A stretch of 53,913 nucleotides of DNA from Pseudomonadota bacterium (GTDB lineage Bacteria; Pseudomonadota; Alphaproteobacteria; Sphingomonadales; Sphingomonadaceae). Location of the stretch: the NCBI GenBank assembly GCA_018242165.1, contig JAFECL010000038.1:1-53913 (forward strand), given 5' to 3'. Of this stretch, positions 23,083 through 32,170 are shown piece by piece (the first letter of the stretch is position 1; each line of letters begins with the position of its first letter). The notes under the pieces are model-generated. The model was not told the origin of the DNA. It searched no databases and was given only the letters and a program-made list of their open reading frames with translations. A program made the position numbers and the translations under genes.

Positions 23083-25503
23083 ATGCAGGACAGCGCACGG
23101 GTGGTGATCATCGGCGGCGGAATCATGGGCGCCAGCCTGCTCTACCACCTTGCCGAGGAGGGCTGGACCGACTGCCTGCTGATCGAGAAGGACGAGCTGA
23201 CCTCGGGCAGCACCTGGCACGCCGCCGGGCAGTGCCCCAACATCACCGGCAGCTTCGGCCTTGCCAAGATGCACGCCTATTCGAACTGGCTCTACCCGCA
23301 GCTGGAAGGGCTGACCGGGCAATATGTTTCGTGGCACACCTCGGGCGGGATCCGCCTCGCCACCAACGAGCGCGAACTGGCCTGGCTGCGCTATGTCGAG
23401 GGCTTTTCGAAGATCATCGGCTTCGACATGGAGATCATCGATCCGGAGGAAATCCGCCGGATCAATCCCTTCGTCACCACCGACGGGGTGATCGCCGGCG
23501 GGCGCACCACCATGGATGGCCATGCCGACCCTTCGGGCATCTGCAACGCGCTTGCGCTGGGGGCGCGGCAAAAGGGTGCCAAGATCGTCCGCAAGAACCG
23601 CGTAACCGGCCTCAACCAGCTGCCCAACGGCGAATGGGAAGTGCATACCGAACAGGGCACGGTGCGCGCCGGCATGGTGGTCAACGCCGCCGGCTGCTAT
23701 GCCCGGCCGGTGGCACAGATGGCCGGGATCGACATTCCGGTCACCAATATGGAGCACCACTACCTCGTCACCGATCCGATCCCCGAATTCGCCGATCGCG
23801 ACGAGGAAATGCCGGTGATGCGCTGCCCTTGGGTTTCGGGTTATCTGCGGCAGGAGCAGAAGAGCGGGCTGATCGGGGTTTACGAGAACATCGGCCTGGC
23901 CGAAGCCTGGGCCCCGCGCGGCGGGGTGCCCGAATGGCCCTCGACCAGCGAACTGTTCCCCGACGATCTTGACCGGATCGGCAAGTGGCTTGAGCGCGCG
24001 GTGGAACGCATTCCGGTGTTCGGCAAGGTCGGCATCCGCCGGGTGGTCAATGGCGCCATCCCGCACACGCCCGATGGTGGCCCGCTGCTCGGGCCGGCGG
24101 GTGGCCTCACCAATTTCTGGCATTGCTGCGGCACCAGCTTCGGCATCGCCCAGGGCGGCGGGGCGGGCAAATACCTCGCGCAGTGGATGGTCCACGGCGA
24201 TGCCGAGATCAACATGGTCGAATTCGACCCGCGCCGCTACGGCCCCTTCGCCGACGAGGCCTACAGCCGTGCCAAGGTCTTCCTCGACTATCGCATGACT
24301 TTCACCACCCGCCTGCCCGGCGAGGAAGAGCCGGACGGGCGGCCGAGCAAGACCAGCCCGCTCTACAGCAAGCTTAAGGCCAAGGGCGCGGCCTATTCCG
24401 AAACGTTCGGATGGGAACGGCCCAAGTGGTTTTCGAAGGACGGCGCGGAGGAGCAGGGCGGTTACCACCGCACAAATGCTTTTGCCGCGGTGGCCGAAGA
24501 GGTTTGCGCGGTGGCCTCAGGGGTGGGGGTGCTCGACCTCTCGGGCTTCGCCAAGTACGAGGTCAAGGGCGCCGGGGCCGAGGCCTTCCTCAACCGCATC
24601 TGTGCCAACCGCATGCCGAAGAAGACCGGCGGGATCGCGCTGGTCCACATGCTGTCGGCGGGCGGGCGGATCGCCGGCGAAATGACCGTGACCCGGCTCG
24701 CCGACGATCACTTCTACTGCCTCTCGGCCTGCGCCGCCGAACTGCGCGATTGGGACTGGCTGACTCAGGCCGTGCAGCCTGGCGAGGCGGTGACGCTCAG
24801 CAACGTCACGCTCGAGCGCGGGGTGCTGGTGCTCAACGGGCCGCGCAGCCGCGATCTGCTGGCCAAGTTGACCGACGAGGATCTCTCGAACGCCGGCTTC
24901 CGCTGGCTCAGCGGGCGCGACATGACCCTTGCCGGCATTCCGGTACGGGCGCTGCGGGTCTCCTATGCCGGCGAACTGGGCTGGGAACTGCACCCGGCGA
25001 TGGGCGATCTGGTTCGGCTCTACGACGCGGTCTGGGCGGCGGGCGAGGAATTCGGCATAGCCGACTATGGTCTCTACGCCTCGAATGCGATGCGGATGGA
25101 AAAGGGCTACAAGGCCTGGGGCAGCGAACTGACCAACGAACTGACCATGACCGAGGCCGACATGGATCGGTTCATCCGCATGGACAAGGATGACTTCACC
25201 GGCAAGGCGGCCAGTGCCAATGCACCCCGGCGCCCGCTGAAGATCGTCTATGGCGAACTTGACGCCACCACCTGCGACGTGCGCGGGGTGGAGCCGGTGA
25301 TGCTGGGCGATGTCTGCATCGGCCTCACCACCTCGGGCGGCTATGGCCATCGGGTGGGCAAAAGCCTGTTCTTTGCCTGTGTGCCGCCCGAACATGCCGC
25401 GCCCGGCACCCGCTTCGACGTCGTACTGCAGGGCGAGCGCCGCCCCGCCGTGGTTCTGGCCGAACCGGCCTACGATCCCGACAACCTCAAGCAGAAGGCC
25501 TGA
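23083..25503 (+). CDS. FAD-dependent N-methyl amine dehydrogenase with GcvT folate domain (dimethylglycine/sarcosine dehydrogenase type), copy 1
   Basis: An 806-residue two-part enzyme. The N-terminal half is a DAO-type FAD domain: dinucleotide motif VVIIGGGIMGAS (8-19), then GSTWHAAG whose His46 matches the histidine that covalently holds FAD in dimethylglycine dehydrogenase. The C-terminal half (from about residue 445) is a GcvT-like aminomethyl/folate domain with LNGPRSRDLL and VSYAGELGWELH. The family oxidises an N-methyl group and transfers it to tetrahydrofolate, or releases formaldehyde. A GCAGAGG site precedes the ATG. The second paralogue follows 6 bases after its stop, then a Rieske oxygenase. 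Exact substrate not deducible. Confidence 0.9.
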   Translation: MQDSARVVIIGGGIMGASLLYHLAEEGWTDCLLIEKDELTSGSTWHAAGQCPNITGSFGLAKMHAYSNWLYPQLEGLTGQYVSWHTSGGIRLATNERELAWLRYVEGFSKIIGFDMEIIDPEEIRRINPFVTTDGVIAGGRTTMDGHADPSGICNALALGARQKGAKIVRKNRVTGLNQLPNGEWEVHTEQGTVRAGMVVNAAGCYARPVAQMAGIDIPVTNMEHHYLVTDPIPEFADRDEEMPVMRCPWVSGYLRQEQKSGLIGVYENIGLAEAWAPRGGVPEWPSTSELFPDDLDRIGKWLERAVERIPVFGKVGIRRVVNGAIPHTPDGGPLLGPAGGLTNFWHCCGTSFGIAQGGGAGKYLAQWMVHGDAEINMVEFDPRRYGPFADEAYSRAKVFLDYRMTFTTRLPGEEEPDGRPSKTSPLYSKLKAKGAAYSETFGWERPKWFSKDGAEEQGGYHRTNAFAAVAEEVCAVASGVGVLDLSGFAKYEVKGAGAEAFLNRICANRMPKKTGGIALVHMLSAGGRIAGEMTVTRLADDHFYCLSACAAELRDWDWLTQAVQPGEAVTLSNVTLERGVLVLNGPRSRDLLAKLTDEDLSNAGFRWLSGRDMTLAGIPVRALRVSYAGELGWELHPAMGDLVRLYDAVWAAGEEFGIADYGLYASNAMRMEKGYKAWGSELTNELTMTEADMDRFIRMDKDDFTGKAASANAPRRPLKIVYGELDATTCDVRGVEPVMLGDVCIGLTTSGGYGHRVGKSLFFACVPPEHAAPGTRFDVVLQGERRPAVVLAEPAYDPDNLKQKA

Positions 25504-25509
25504 TCGCCC

Positions 25510-27957
25510 ATGTCTGTCGACCTTCCGCGCCGCGCGCGCGTCGTCATCGTCGGGGGCGGAGTGATCGGCACCTCGATCGCCTATCACCTCGGCAAAATCG
25601 GCTGGCAGGACGTGGTGCTGTGCGAACGCAGGCAGCTCACCTGCGGCACCACATGGCACGCTGCCGGGCTGGTCGGCCAGTTGCGTCCCTCGATCAACAT
25701 GACCAAGCTGGCCAAATATACCGGCGAGCTTTACCGCGGGCTGGAGGCTGAAACCGGTCAGGCGACCGGCTATCGCCAGTGCGGCTCGATCTCGATGGCG
25801 ACCAACCATGAGCGGTTCGAGGAACTGAAGCGCTCGGCCTCGATGGCCAAGGTCTTCGACCTGCCGGTCAACGTCGTCACGCCCGACGAAATCAAGGCCA
25901 TGGCCGGGATCGTCAATGTCGACGATGTGGTCGGCGGGATTCACATTCCTTCCGATGGCTATGCCAACGCGGTCGACATCACCCAGGCGCTGGCCAAGGG
26001 CGCGCGGGCCAGCGGCGTGCGGATCGTCGAGAACTGCAAGGTGTCCAGGGTGCGCCACGATGGCGAGCGGGTCACCGGGGTCGATACCGAGCACGGTTCG
26101 ATCGATGCCGATTACGTGGTGCTGGCCGGGGGCATGTGGACCCGCGACCTTGGCGCCAATATCGGCGTGACCGTGCCGCTGCATGCCTGCGAGCACTATT
26201 ACGTGCTGTTCGAGGGGATCGAGGGCCTGTCGCCCAGCCTGCCGGTGCTGCGCGACTATGACCACTGCGGCTATTACAAGTACGATGCCGGAAAGCTGCT
26301 GGTCGGCGCCTTCGAGCCCAATGCCCGGCCGTGGGGAATGGAAGGTATCGCCGAGGATTTCTGCTTCGATGAGATCGCCGGCAGCTTCGAGCATTTCGAG
26401 CCGCTGCTGATGGATGCGATGAAGCGGGTGCCGGCGCTGGAAAACGCCGGGATCGTCAAATTCTTCTGCGGCCCCGAAAGCTTCACCCCGGACGTGCGCT
26501 ATCACCTTGGCGAATCCAGCGAGCTGAAGGGCTGTTTCGTGGCCGCCGGCCTCAACTCGATCGGCCTGCAATCGGCCGGCGGGGTCGGCAAGGTGATGGC
26601 CGAATGGATCCGCGACGGGATGCCGCCGGCTGACCTGTGGACGGTTGACGTGCGGCGCAACATGCCGTTTCAGATCAACCGCAAGTACCTGCGCGAACGG
26701 GTCAGCGAGAGCCTGGGGCTGCTCTACGCCACCCATTATCCCTTCAAGCAGTATGAAACCGCGCGCGGGGTGCGCAAATCGGCGCTGTATGACCGGTTGG
26801 TGGCGCAAGGCGCCTGCCATGGCGAGGCCTTCGGCTGGGAACGGCCGAACTGGTATGGTGCGCCCGGCTCTGCCCCGAAGTACGAATATTCCTACGGGCG
26901 GCAGAACTGGTTCGAGGCCAGTGCCGCCGAACACCGCGCGGTACGCGAGGGTGTGGGCCTGTTCGACCAGTCGAGCTTTGCCAAGTTCCGCCTGGAGGGG
27001 CGCGATGCCTGCGCCGTGCTGAACCAGGTCTGCGCCAACGAGGTGGATGTCGCGCCGGGGCGGATGATCTACACCCAGTGGCTGAACCCGAAAGGCGGGA
27101 TCGAGGCCGACCTGACCGTCACCCGCCTGTCGGAGACCGCCTATCTGATCGTCACCGGTGCGGAAACCGCGGTGCGCGATTTCAACTGGCTGAAACGCCA
27201 TATCCCGGCCGATGCACACGCGGTGCTGACCGACGTTTCGTCCGCGATGGGGGTGATCTCGGTGATGGGGCCGAAATCGCGCGCGCTGCTGCAAAGCCTC
27301 TCACCCGATGACCTGAGCCATGAGGGCTTCCCCTTCGCCACCAGCCGCGAGATCGAGCTTGGCCATGCCCTGGTCCGCGCCAGCCGGATCACCTATGTCG
27401 GCGAACTGGGGTGGGAGCTTTACATCCCCACCGAATTCATGGCCGGAGTCTTCGACGCGATCATGGCGGCGGGGCCGGCGCACGGGCTGAAGCTGTGCGG
27501 CTATCACGCGCTCAACTCGCTGCGGATGGAAAAGGCCTACCGTCACTGGAGCCACGACATCACCGACGAGGATACCCCGCTGGAAGCCGGGCTGGGCTTT
27601 GCCGTGCGGCTGAACAAGCCCGGTGGCTTCATCGGCCGCGAGGCGCTGCTGGCGCAGAAGGAAGCCGGGGTGAAGCAGAAGCTGGTCCAGTTCCTGCTGA
27701 AGGACCCGGCGCCGATGCTCTATCACAACGAGCCGATCTGGCAGGGCGACCGCATCGCCGGCTACATCCGCTCGGGCATGTATGCCCATACGCTCGGCGC
27801 TGCCTGCGGCCTTGGTTATGTCACCGCGCCCGATGGCGGGCCGGTGGGCGATATCGGCGCCGACGACTACGAAATCGAGATCGCGGGGGTGCGCTATCCC
27901 GCACTGGCCTCGCTCAAGCCGCTTTACGACCCTGCCAATACCCGGATCAAATGCTGA
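25510..27957 (+). CDS. FAD-dependent N-methyl amine dehydrogenase with GcvT folate domain (dimethylglycine/sarcosine dehydrogenase type), copy 2
   Basis: An 815-residue paralogue of the preceding gene with the same layout: VVIVGGGVIGTS, covalent-FAD-type GTTWHAAG (His50), a middle FAD domain, and a C-terminal folate domain with VMGPKSRALL and YVGELGWELYIP. The N-terminal domain (QLRPSINMTKLAKY) looks closer to typical bacterial dimethylglycine/sarcosine dehydrogenases than copy 1, so the two probably act on different methylation states. Its last codons overlap the Rieske oxygenase start. A mixed sarcosine/dimethylglycine function is the safest call. Confidence 0.91.
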   Translation: MSVDLPRRARVVIVGGGVIGTSIAYHLGKIGWQDVVLCERRQLTCGTTWHAAGLVGQLRPSINMTKLAKYTGELYRGLEAETGQATGYRQCGSISMATNHERFEELKRSASMAKVFDLPVNVVTPDEIKAMAGIVNVDDVVGGIHIPSDGYANAVDITQALAKGARASGVRIVENCKVSRVRHDGERVTGVDTEHGSIDADYVVLAGGMWTRDLGANIGVTVPLHACEHYYVLFEGIEGLSPSLPVLRDYDHCGYYKYDAGKLLVGAFEPNARPWGMEGIAEDFCFDEIAGSFEHFEPLLMDAMKRVPALENAGIVKFFCGPESFTPDVRYHLGESSELKGCFVAAGLNSIGLQSAGGVGKVMAEWIRDGMPPADLWTVDVRRNMPFQINRKYLRERVSESLGLLYATHYPFKQYETARGVRKSALYDRLVAQGACHGEAFGWERPNWYGAPGSAPKYEYSYGRQNWFEASAAEHRAVREGVGLFDQSSFAKFRLEGRDACAVLNQVCANEVDVAPGRMIYTQWLNPKGGIEADLTVTRLSETAYLIVTGAETAVRDFNWLKRHIPADAHAVLTDVSSAMGVISVMGPKSRALLQSLSPDDLSHEGFPFATSREIELGHALVRASRITYVGELGWELYIPTEFMAGVFDAIMAAGPAHGLKLCGYHALNSLRMEKAYRHWSHDITDEDTPLEAGLGFAVRLNKPGGFIGREALLAQKEAGVKQKLVQFLLKDPAPMLYHNEPIWQGDRIAGYIRSGMYAHTLGAACGLGYVTAPDGGPVGDIGADDYEIEIAGVRYPALASLKPLYDPANTRIKC

Positions 27958-29183
27958 CCATGACCAACCTGCTGGCCAATCTGCTTTCCCAGACCACCCC
28001 TGGCTACAGCCTGCCGGGGGCCTTCTACACCAGCGATGCGGTGTTCAACGAGGACTTTGACCGCGTTATCAGCCGCAAGTGGCTGATGGCCGGGCACATC
28101 GCGCAGATCCCGCGCGCGGGCGACTGGTTCGTGTTTCGGGTGGGCGGCGAGCAGGTGCTGATCGTGCGCGAGAACGAAGCGCAGGTGAACGCCTTCTACA
28201 ACGTCTGCCGCCATCGCGGCTCGACCCTGTGCCAGGGCGAGCGCGGGCACGGCAAGCTGCTGGTCTGCCCCTATCATGCCTGGAGCTTCGGGCTCGACGG
28301 CGCGCTGCGGTCGGCGCGGCTGATGCCCGAGGATTTCCGCAAGGAGGACAATGGCCTGATCCCGGCCCATGTCCGGACCCTCCACGGCCTGATCTTCGTC
28401 TGCCTGAGCGAGGACGAACCCGAGCCATTCGACGCAACCTTCGCCGAATTCGAGCCGATCCTCGACTACCACGGTTTTGACAATGCGCGGGTGGCGCACG
28501 AAGGGCGTTACCCCACCGCTGCCAACTGGAAGCTGGTGGTCGAGAATTTCCTCGAATGCTACCACTGTGCGCCGGCGCATCCCGAGTTCTGCTCGATGCA
28601 CCCGCCCGAGGCGCTGCTGGCGGTGGGGGCAGGGCCCAGCTCCGGCCCGGCCGAGGCGGTCGAGCGTTATGCCCCGGTGCTGGAGGCATGGAAGGCCCAG
28701 GCCGAGGCACTGGGCCGCCCGGTCTATACCGTCGACGACGGGCCCGAGAGCAGCCACCTGCGGGCGCTGCTCCAGCGCACCATGCGCGAAGGCTTCCTCA
28801 CCGAGACCCCCGATGGCCAGCCCGCCAGCCGGTTGATGGGCAAGCGGGTGGACTGGGATTACGGCCGGATGCACCTCGCCTTCAGCCCCTTCAGCCACAT
28901 CGTCGCCGACAATGATTTCGCCATGCTGTTCCGCTTTACCCCGCGATCGGCGATGCAGACCGATGTCGACATTACCTGGCTGGTCGACGGCCGTGCCGAC
29001 GAGGTCGATCTTGAGCGGATGACCTGGGGCTGGCACAATACCACGCTGCAGGACAAGCAGATCACCGAAGACAACCAGGACGGGATCCGCTCGCGCCACT
29101 ATCGCCCGGGGCGGTATTCGACGCAGGAGCGCGCCTTGATCACCTTCCAGGACTGGTACCTGCGGCACCTTGCCGATGCCTGA
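27951..29183 (+). CDS. Rieske non-heme iron oxygenase, quaternary-ammonium demethylase type, copy 1
   Basis: A 410-residue oxygenase alpha subunit. The Rieske cluster is C-R-H (residues about 85-87) with CPYH about 17 residues on. The mononuclear iron site reads ENFLECYHCAPAHPEF: two histidines and, before the first, Glu instead of the Asp that bridges cluster and iron in ring dioxygenases. That Glu is a known feature of carnitine and glycine-betaine type oxygenases, so N-demethylation or C-N cleavage of a betaine is likely. Two starts are possible (27951, overlapping the previous stop, or 27960). No reductase gene is nearby. Substrate not determined. Confidence 0.9.
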   Translation: MLTMTNLLANLLSQTTPGYSLPGAFYTSDAVFNEDFDRVISRKWLMAGHIAQIPRAGDWFVFRVGGEQVLIVRENEAQVNAFYNVCRHRGSTLCQGERGHGKLLVCPYHAWSFGLDGALRSARLMPEDFRKEDNGLIPAHVRTLHGLIFVCLSEDEPEPFDATFAEFEPILDYHGFDNARVAHEGRYPTAANWKLVVENFLECYHCAPAHPEFCSMHPPEALLAVGAGPSSGPAEAVERYAPVLEAWKAQAEALGRPVYTVDDGPESSHLRALLQRTMREGFLTETPDGQPASRLMGKRVDWDYGRMHLAFSPFSHIVADNDFAMLFRFTPRSAMQTDVDITWLVDGRADEVDLERMTWGWHNTTLQDKQITEDNQDGIRSRHYRPGRYSTQERALITFQDWYLRHLADA

Positions 29184-30252
29184 TCAGCCCCTTCCGGCAC
29201 GGATGCGCGGGGTCGTGCTGAACGGCTTCGGCGGGTTCGACATGCTGGAGTGGCGCGAGGATCTGCCGGTGCCACGGCCTGGCCCGGGCGAGGTGCTGGT
29301 GCGGGTAGGTGCCGCAGGGGTCAACAATACCGATATCAACACCCGCACCGGATGGTATTCGAAAGCGGTGGCTGCCGACAGCGCCACCGGTGCCGAACAG
29401 GGCTTTGCCGAGGCGCGGGACGACGGCTGGTCGGGCGCCGCCTTTACCTTCCCGCGCATCCAGGGCGCCGATGCCGCGGGGAAGGTCGTGGCACTGGGCG
29501 AGGGTGTTGCGGCTGGGCGGCTTGGCCAGCGGGTGCTGGTCGAACCGGTGTTCCGGGCTGCCGATGGCACGGTGCGCTATTTCGGCTCGGAATGCGATGG
29601 CGCCTTCGCCGACTATGCGGTGGTGCCGGCCGCCCATGCCCATGCGGTGGACTGCGCGCTGTCCGACGCTGAACTTGCCTCGTTCCCCTGCGCCTACAGC
29701 GCCGCGCTCAACATGCTGAGCCGCGCCGGGCAGGTGGCTGGCGAACGGGTGCTGGTGACGGGCGCCTCGGGCGGGGTGGGATCGGCGGCGGTGCAGCTGG
29801 CCATGGTGCGCGGTGCGCGGGTGGCTGCGGTAGGCGCCGGCGACAAGGGCGCTGCGCTGCGCGATCTGGGCGCCGGAGAGGTGGCCGCGCGCGGCGAGGA
29901 TCTGGTCGCGCGGTTCGGGCCGGACAGCTTCGATCTGGTGATCGACGTGGTCGGCGGCGGCCAGTTTGCTGACCTGCTGCGCCTGCTGCGCCCCGGTGGC
30001 CGCTATGCCACTGCGGGGGCGATCGCCGGCCCGCTGGTCGAGCTTGACCTGCGGACGCTCTACCTCAAGGACCTGTCGCTGTTCGGCTGCACGGTGCTGG
30101 GGCAGGGGGTCTTTGCCGAACTGGTCGGCCATATCACGGCGGGGCGGATCCGCCCGCTGATCGCCGCTACCTATCCCTTGCAGGCCATAGCCGAGGCGCA
30201 GCGCGACTTTCTCGCCAAGCGCCATGTCGGCAAGATCGTGCTGTTGCCCTGA
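29176..30252 (+). CDS. Zinc-independent-looking MDR family oxidoreductase (quinone-reductase/alcohol-dehydrogenase superfamily)
   Basis: A 358-residue medium-chain dehydrogenase/reductase with a GroES-like N-terminal domain (PRPGPGEVLVRVGAAGVNNTD) and a Rossmann domain with VTGASGGVGSAAVQLA. It has no catalytic-zinc cysteine or GHE motif (NNTDINTRTG takes its place), so it resembles the quinone-reductase-like branch. It overlaps the Rieske gene by 8 bases, which suggests action on the Rieske reaction product, for example an aldehyde or enone. I take ATG 29176; a TTG two codons upstream is possible. Confidence 0.88.
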   Translation: MPDQPLPARMRGVVLNGFGGFDMLEWREDLPVPRPGPGEVLVRVGAAGVNNTDINTRTGWYSKAVAADSATGAEQGFAEARDDGWSGAAFTFPRIQGADAAGKVVALGEGVAAGRLGQRVLVEPVFRAADGTVRYFGSECDGAFADYAVVPAAHAHAVDCALSDAELASFPCAYSAALNMLSRAGQVAGERVLVTGASGGVGSAAVQLAMVRGARVAAVGAGDKGAALRDLGAGEVAARGEDLVARFGPDSFDLVIDVVGGGQFADLLRLLRPGGRYATAGAIAGPLVELDLRTLYLKDLSLFGCTVLGQGVFAELVGHITAGRIRPLIAATYPLQAIAEAQRDFLAKRHVGKIVLLP

Positions 30253-30322
30253 GAAAATTGCTGCGCCGCCCGGCTTCTTTTGGCAAAGCGGCAACCTGAC
30301 CCAGCCACGGAAAGCAGCGGCA

Positions 30323-30886
30323 ATGCCCGGCAAGGATGCTCCATCGATCGGCCCGCACGTCCAGCAACTGCGCAAGCGGCGCGGGATGACGCTGGACGGG
30401 CTGGCGGCGCTGTCGGGCGTATCGCGCTCGATGCTTTCGCAGATCGAACGGGGGCAGGCCAACCCCACGCTCGCCACCGTGTGGGGGCTGGCGCGGGCGC
30501 TGAAGATCGACGTTTCCGAACTGATCGGCGTCGCCCCGTCGGACAACCGGGTGAAGGTCGAGATTACCCAGGCCAGCTTCGTCCCCGAAATCCGCACCGA
30601 AGACCGGCGCTGCGTGCTGCGCATCCTAAGCCCGGCGCATCGGGCCGGATCGGTCGAATGGTATGAACTGGCGATGGAGGCCGGGGGTGCGTTGCGGTCC
30701 GAAGCCCATGCCAAGGGCGCGCGGGAGCATCTGACGGTGCTGGAAGGGGCAATGGCGGTGGAAGTGGGGGGCGAACGGTTCGACCTCGGCGCCGGCGCCA
30801 CCGCGCGCTATCCGGTCGATGTGCCGCACGCCATTGTCAATGCCGGCCCGGGAGTGGCGCGGGCGCTGCTGGTTGTGACCTCATAG
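30323..30886 (+). CDS. XRE-family transcriptional regulator with C-terminal cupin domain
   Basis: A 187-residue regulator. The N-terminal helix-turn-helix (about residues 10-65, with SGVSRSMLSQIERGQANPT) is of the XRE type, and the C-terminal 100 residues form a small-molecule-binding cupin (HLTVLEGAMAVEVGGERFDL, YPVDVPHAIVN). Such proteins often sense amino acids or amines and repress adjacent catabolic genes. It lies 70 bases after the MDR gene and just before kbl-tdh; the inverted repeats at 30887-30932 are candidate binding sites. The start ATG 30323 has GGAAAG upstream. Confidence 0.92.
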   Translation: MPGKDAPSIGPHVQQLRKRRGMTLDGLAALSGVSRSMLSQIERGQANPTLATVWGLARALKIDVSELIGVAPSDNRVKVEITQASFVPEIRTEDRRCVLRILSPAHRAGSVEWYELAMEAGGALRSEAHAKGAREHLTVLEGAMAVEVGGERFDLGAGATARYPVDVPHAIVNAGPGVARALLVVTS

Positions 30887-30932
30887 GCCCATCGGAAATT
30901 CCAATATACTGGACCTGATGGGCGATATATCG
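30887..30932. promoter_or_regulatory. Nested inverted repeats upstream of kbl, candidate operator for the XRE-cupin regulator
   Basis: Four symmetric elements are packed in 46 AT-rich bases: GCCCATC (30887-30893) with GATGGGC (30917-30923); GGAAATTCC (30894-30902); TCCA-ATATAC-TGGA (30900-30913); and CGATATATCG (30923-30932). They start immediately after the regulator stop codon and end 13 bases before the kbl ribosome site (AAGGAG, 30946-30951). Operator function is inferred. Confidence 0.45.
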
Positions 30933-30958
30933 TAATTTGCGCGCCAAGGAGCTTGGCG

Positions 30959-32170
30959 ATGCGCGAACGATTCTATACCCGGGTAGCCGATACGCTGGAG
31001 CAGATCCGCAACGACGGGCTGGAAAAGCCCGAGCGGATCATGCAGGCTGCCCAGGGTGCCGAGACCCAGGTGGGCGAGGCGGGCAACCCGCGCCGGGTGA
31101 TCAACTTCTGCGCCAACAACTACCTTGGCCTGGCCGGCGATCCGCGCGTGGTGGCTGCCGGCAACAAGGCGGCCGAAACCTGGGGGGCCGGCCTCGCCTC
31201 GGTGCGCTTCATCTGCGGCACGCAGGCGATCCACAAGCAACTTGAGGCCGAGATCGCCGGCTATCTGGGCAAGGAAGACGCCATCCTCTTCGCCGCCGCC
31301 TTCGATGCCAATGGCGGGGTATTCGAGCCATTGCTGGGCGAAAACGACGCCATCGTCTCCGACAGCCTGAACCACGCGAGCCTGATCGACGGCATCCGCC
31401 TGTGCAAGGCGCGGCGCTATCGCTACGCCAACGGCGACATGGCCGAGCTGGAGGCCATGCTGAAGCAGGCCCGGGCCGAGGGTGCGGAAACCGTGCTGAT
31501 CGCTACCGACGGCGTTTTCTCGATGGACGGGCACATCGCCCCGCTCGACCGGGTCTGCGCGCTGGCGGACCAGTACGATGCGCTGGTGCTGGTCGATGAT
31601 TGCCATGCCACCGGGCTGATTGGCCCGGGCGGGCGCGGATCGGCGGCCTTTCGCGGCTGCGAGGCACGGATCGATATCGTTACCGGCACCTTCGGCAAAG
31701 CGCTGGGCGGGGCGATGGGGGGCTTTGTCGCCGCCCGGGCCGAAGTGGTTGCGCTGCTGCGCCAGCGGGCACGGCCCTATCTGTTCAGCAACGCGCTGGC
31801 CCCGTCGGTCTGCGGGGCGAGCCTGGAGGCCATCGCCATCGCGCGTTCGGCCGAGGGCGAGCAGCGCCGCGAGCAGCTGCGCGCCAATGCCGCACGGTTC
31901 CGCAACGGCATGGCCGCGGCCGGCTTCACCCTGATCCCCGGCGAGCATCCGATCGTGCCCGTCATGCTGGGCGATGCCCGGCTGGCGCAGGACATGGCCG
32001 CCGCGCTGCTGGACGATGGGGTATTCGTGACCGGCTTTTCCTACCCGGTGGTGCCGCTGGGCAAGGCGCGGATCCGCACCCAGCTGTCCGCCGCCCACAC
32101 CGCCGAACAGATCGACGAGGCCGTTGCCGCCTTCACCCGGGTAGGCCGCAAACTGGGAGTTATCGCATGA
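30959..32170 (+). CDS. kbl: 2-amino-3-ketobutyrate CoA ligase (glycine C-acetyltransferase)
   Basis: PLP enzyme that cleaves 2-amino-3-ketobutyrate with CoA to glycine and acetyl-CoA. The 403-residue protein has family features: FCANNYLGLA (50-59), the SDSLNHASLIDG segment, VLVDDCHATG (Asp213), and PLP-lysine Lys247 in VTGTFGKALGG. AAGGAG sits 7 bases before ATG 30959; a TTG two codons upstream would be too close to it. It is coupled to tdh by an ATGA overlap, the classic threonine-to-glycine pair. Confidence 0.96.
   Translation: MRERFYTRVADTLEQIRNDGLEKPERIMQAAQGAETQVGEAGNPRRVINFCANNYLGLAGDPRVVAAGNKAAETWGAGLASVRFICGTQAIHKQLEAEIAGYLGKEDAILFAAAFDANGGVFEPLLGENDAIVSDSLNHASLIDGIRLCKARRYRYANGDMAELEAMLKQARAEGAETVLIATDGVFSMDGHIAPLDRVCALADQYDALVLVDDCHATGLIGPGGRGSAAFRGCEARIDIVTGTFGKALGGAMGGFVAARAEVVALLRQRARPYLFSNALAPSVCGASLEAIAIARSAEGEQRREQLRANAARFRNGMAAAGFTLIPGEHPIVPVMLGDARLAQDMAAALLDDGVFVTGFSYPVVPLGKARIRTQLSAAHTAEQIDEAVAAFTRVGRKLGVIA

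Noticed and set aside
24517..27294. A 925-codon minus-strand open frame across two flavoprotein genes
   Set aside because: Shadow of strong codon bias in the two dimethylglycine-dehydrogenase-type genes; composition rich in His, Arg and Gln as expected for a mirror frame.
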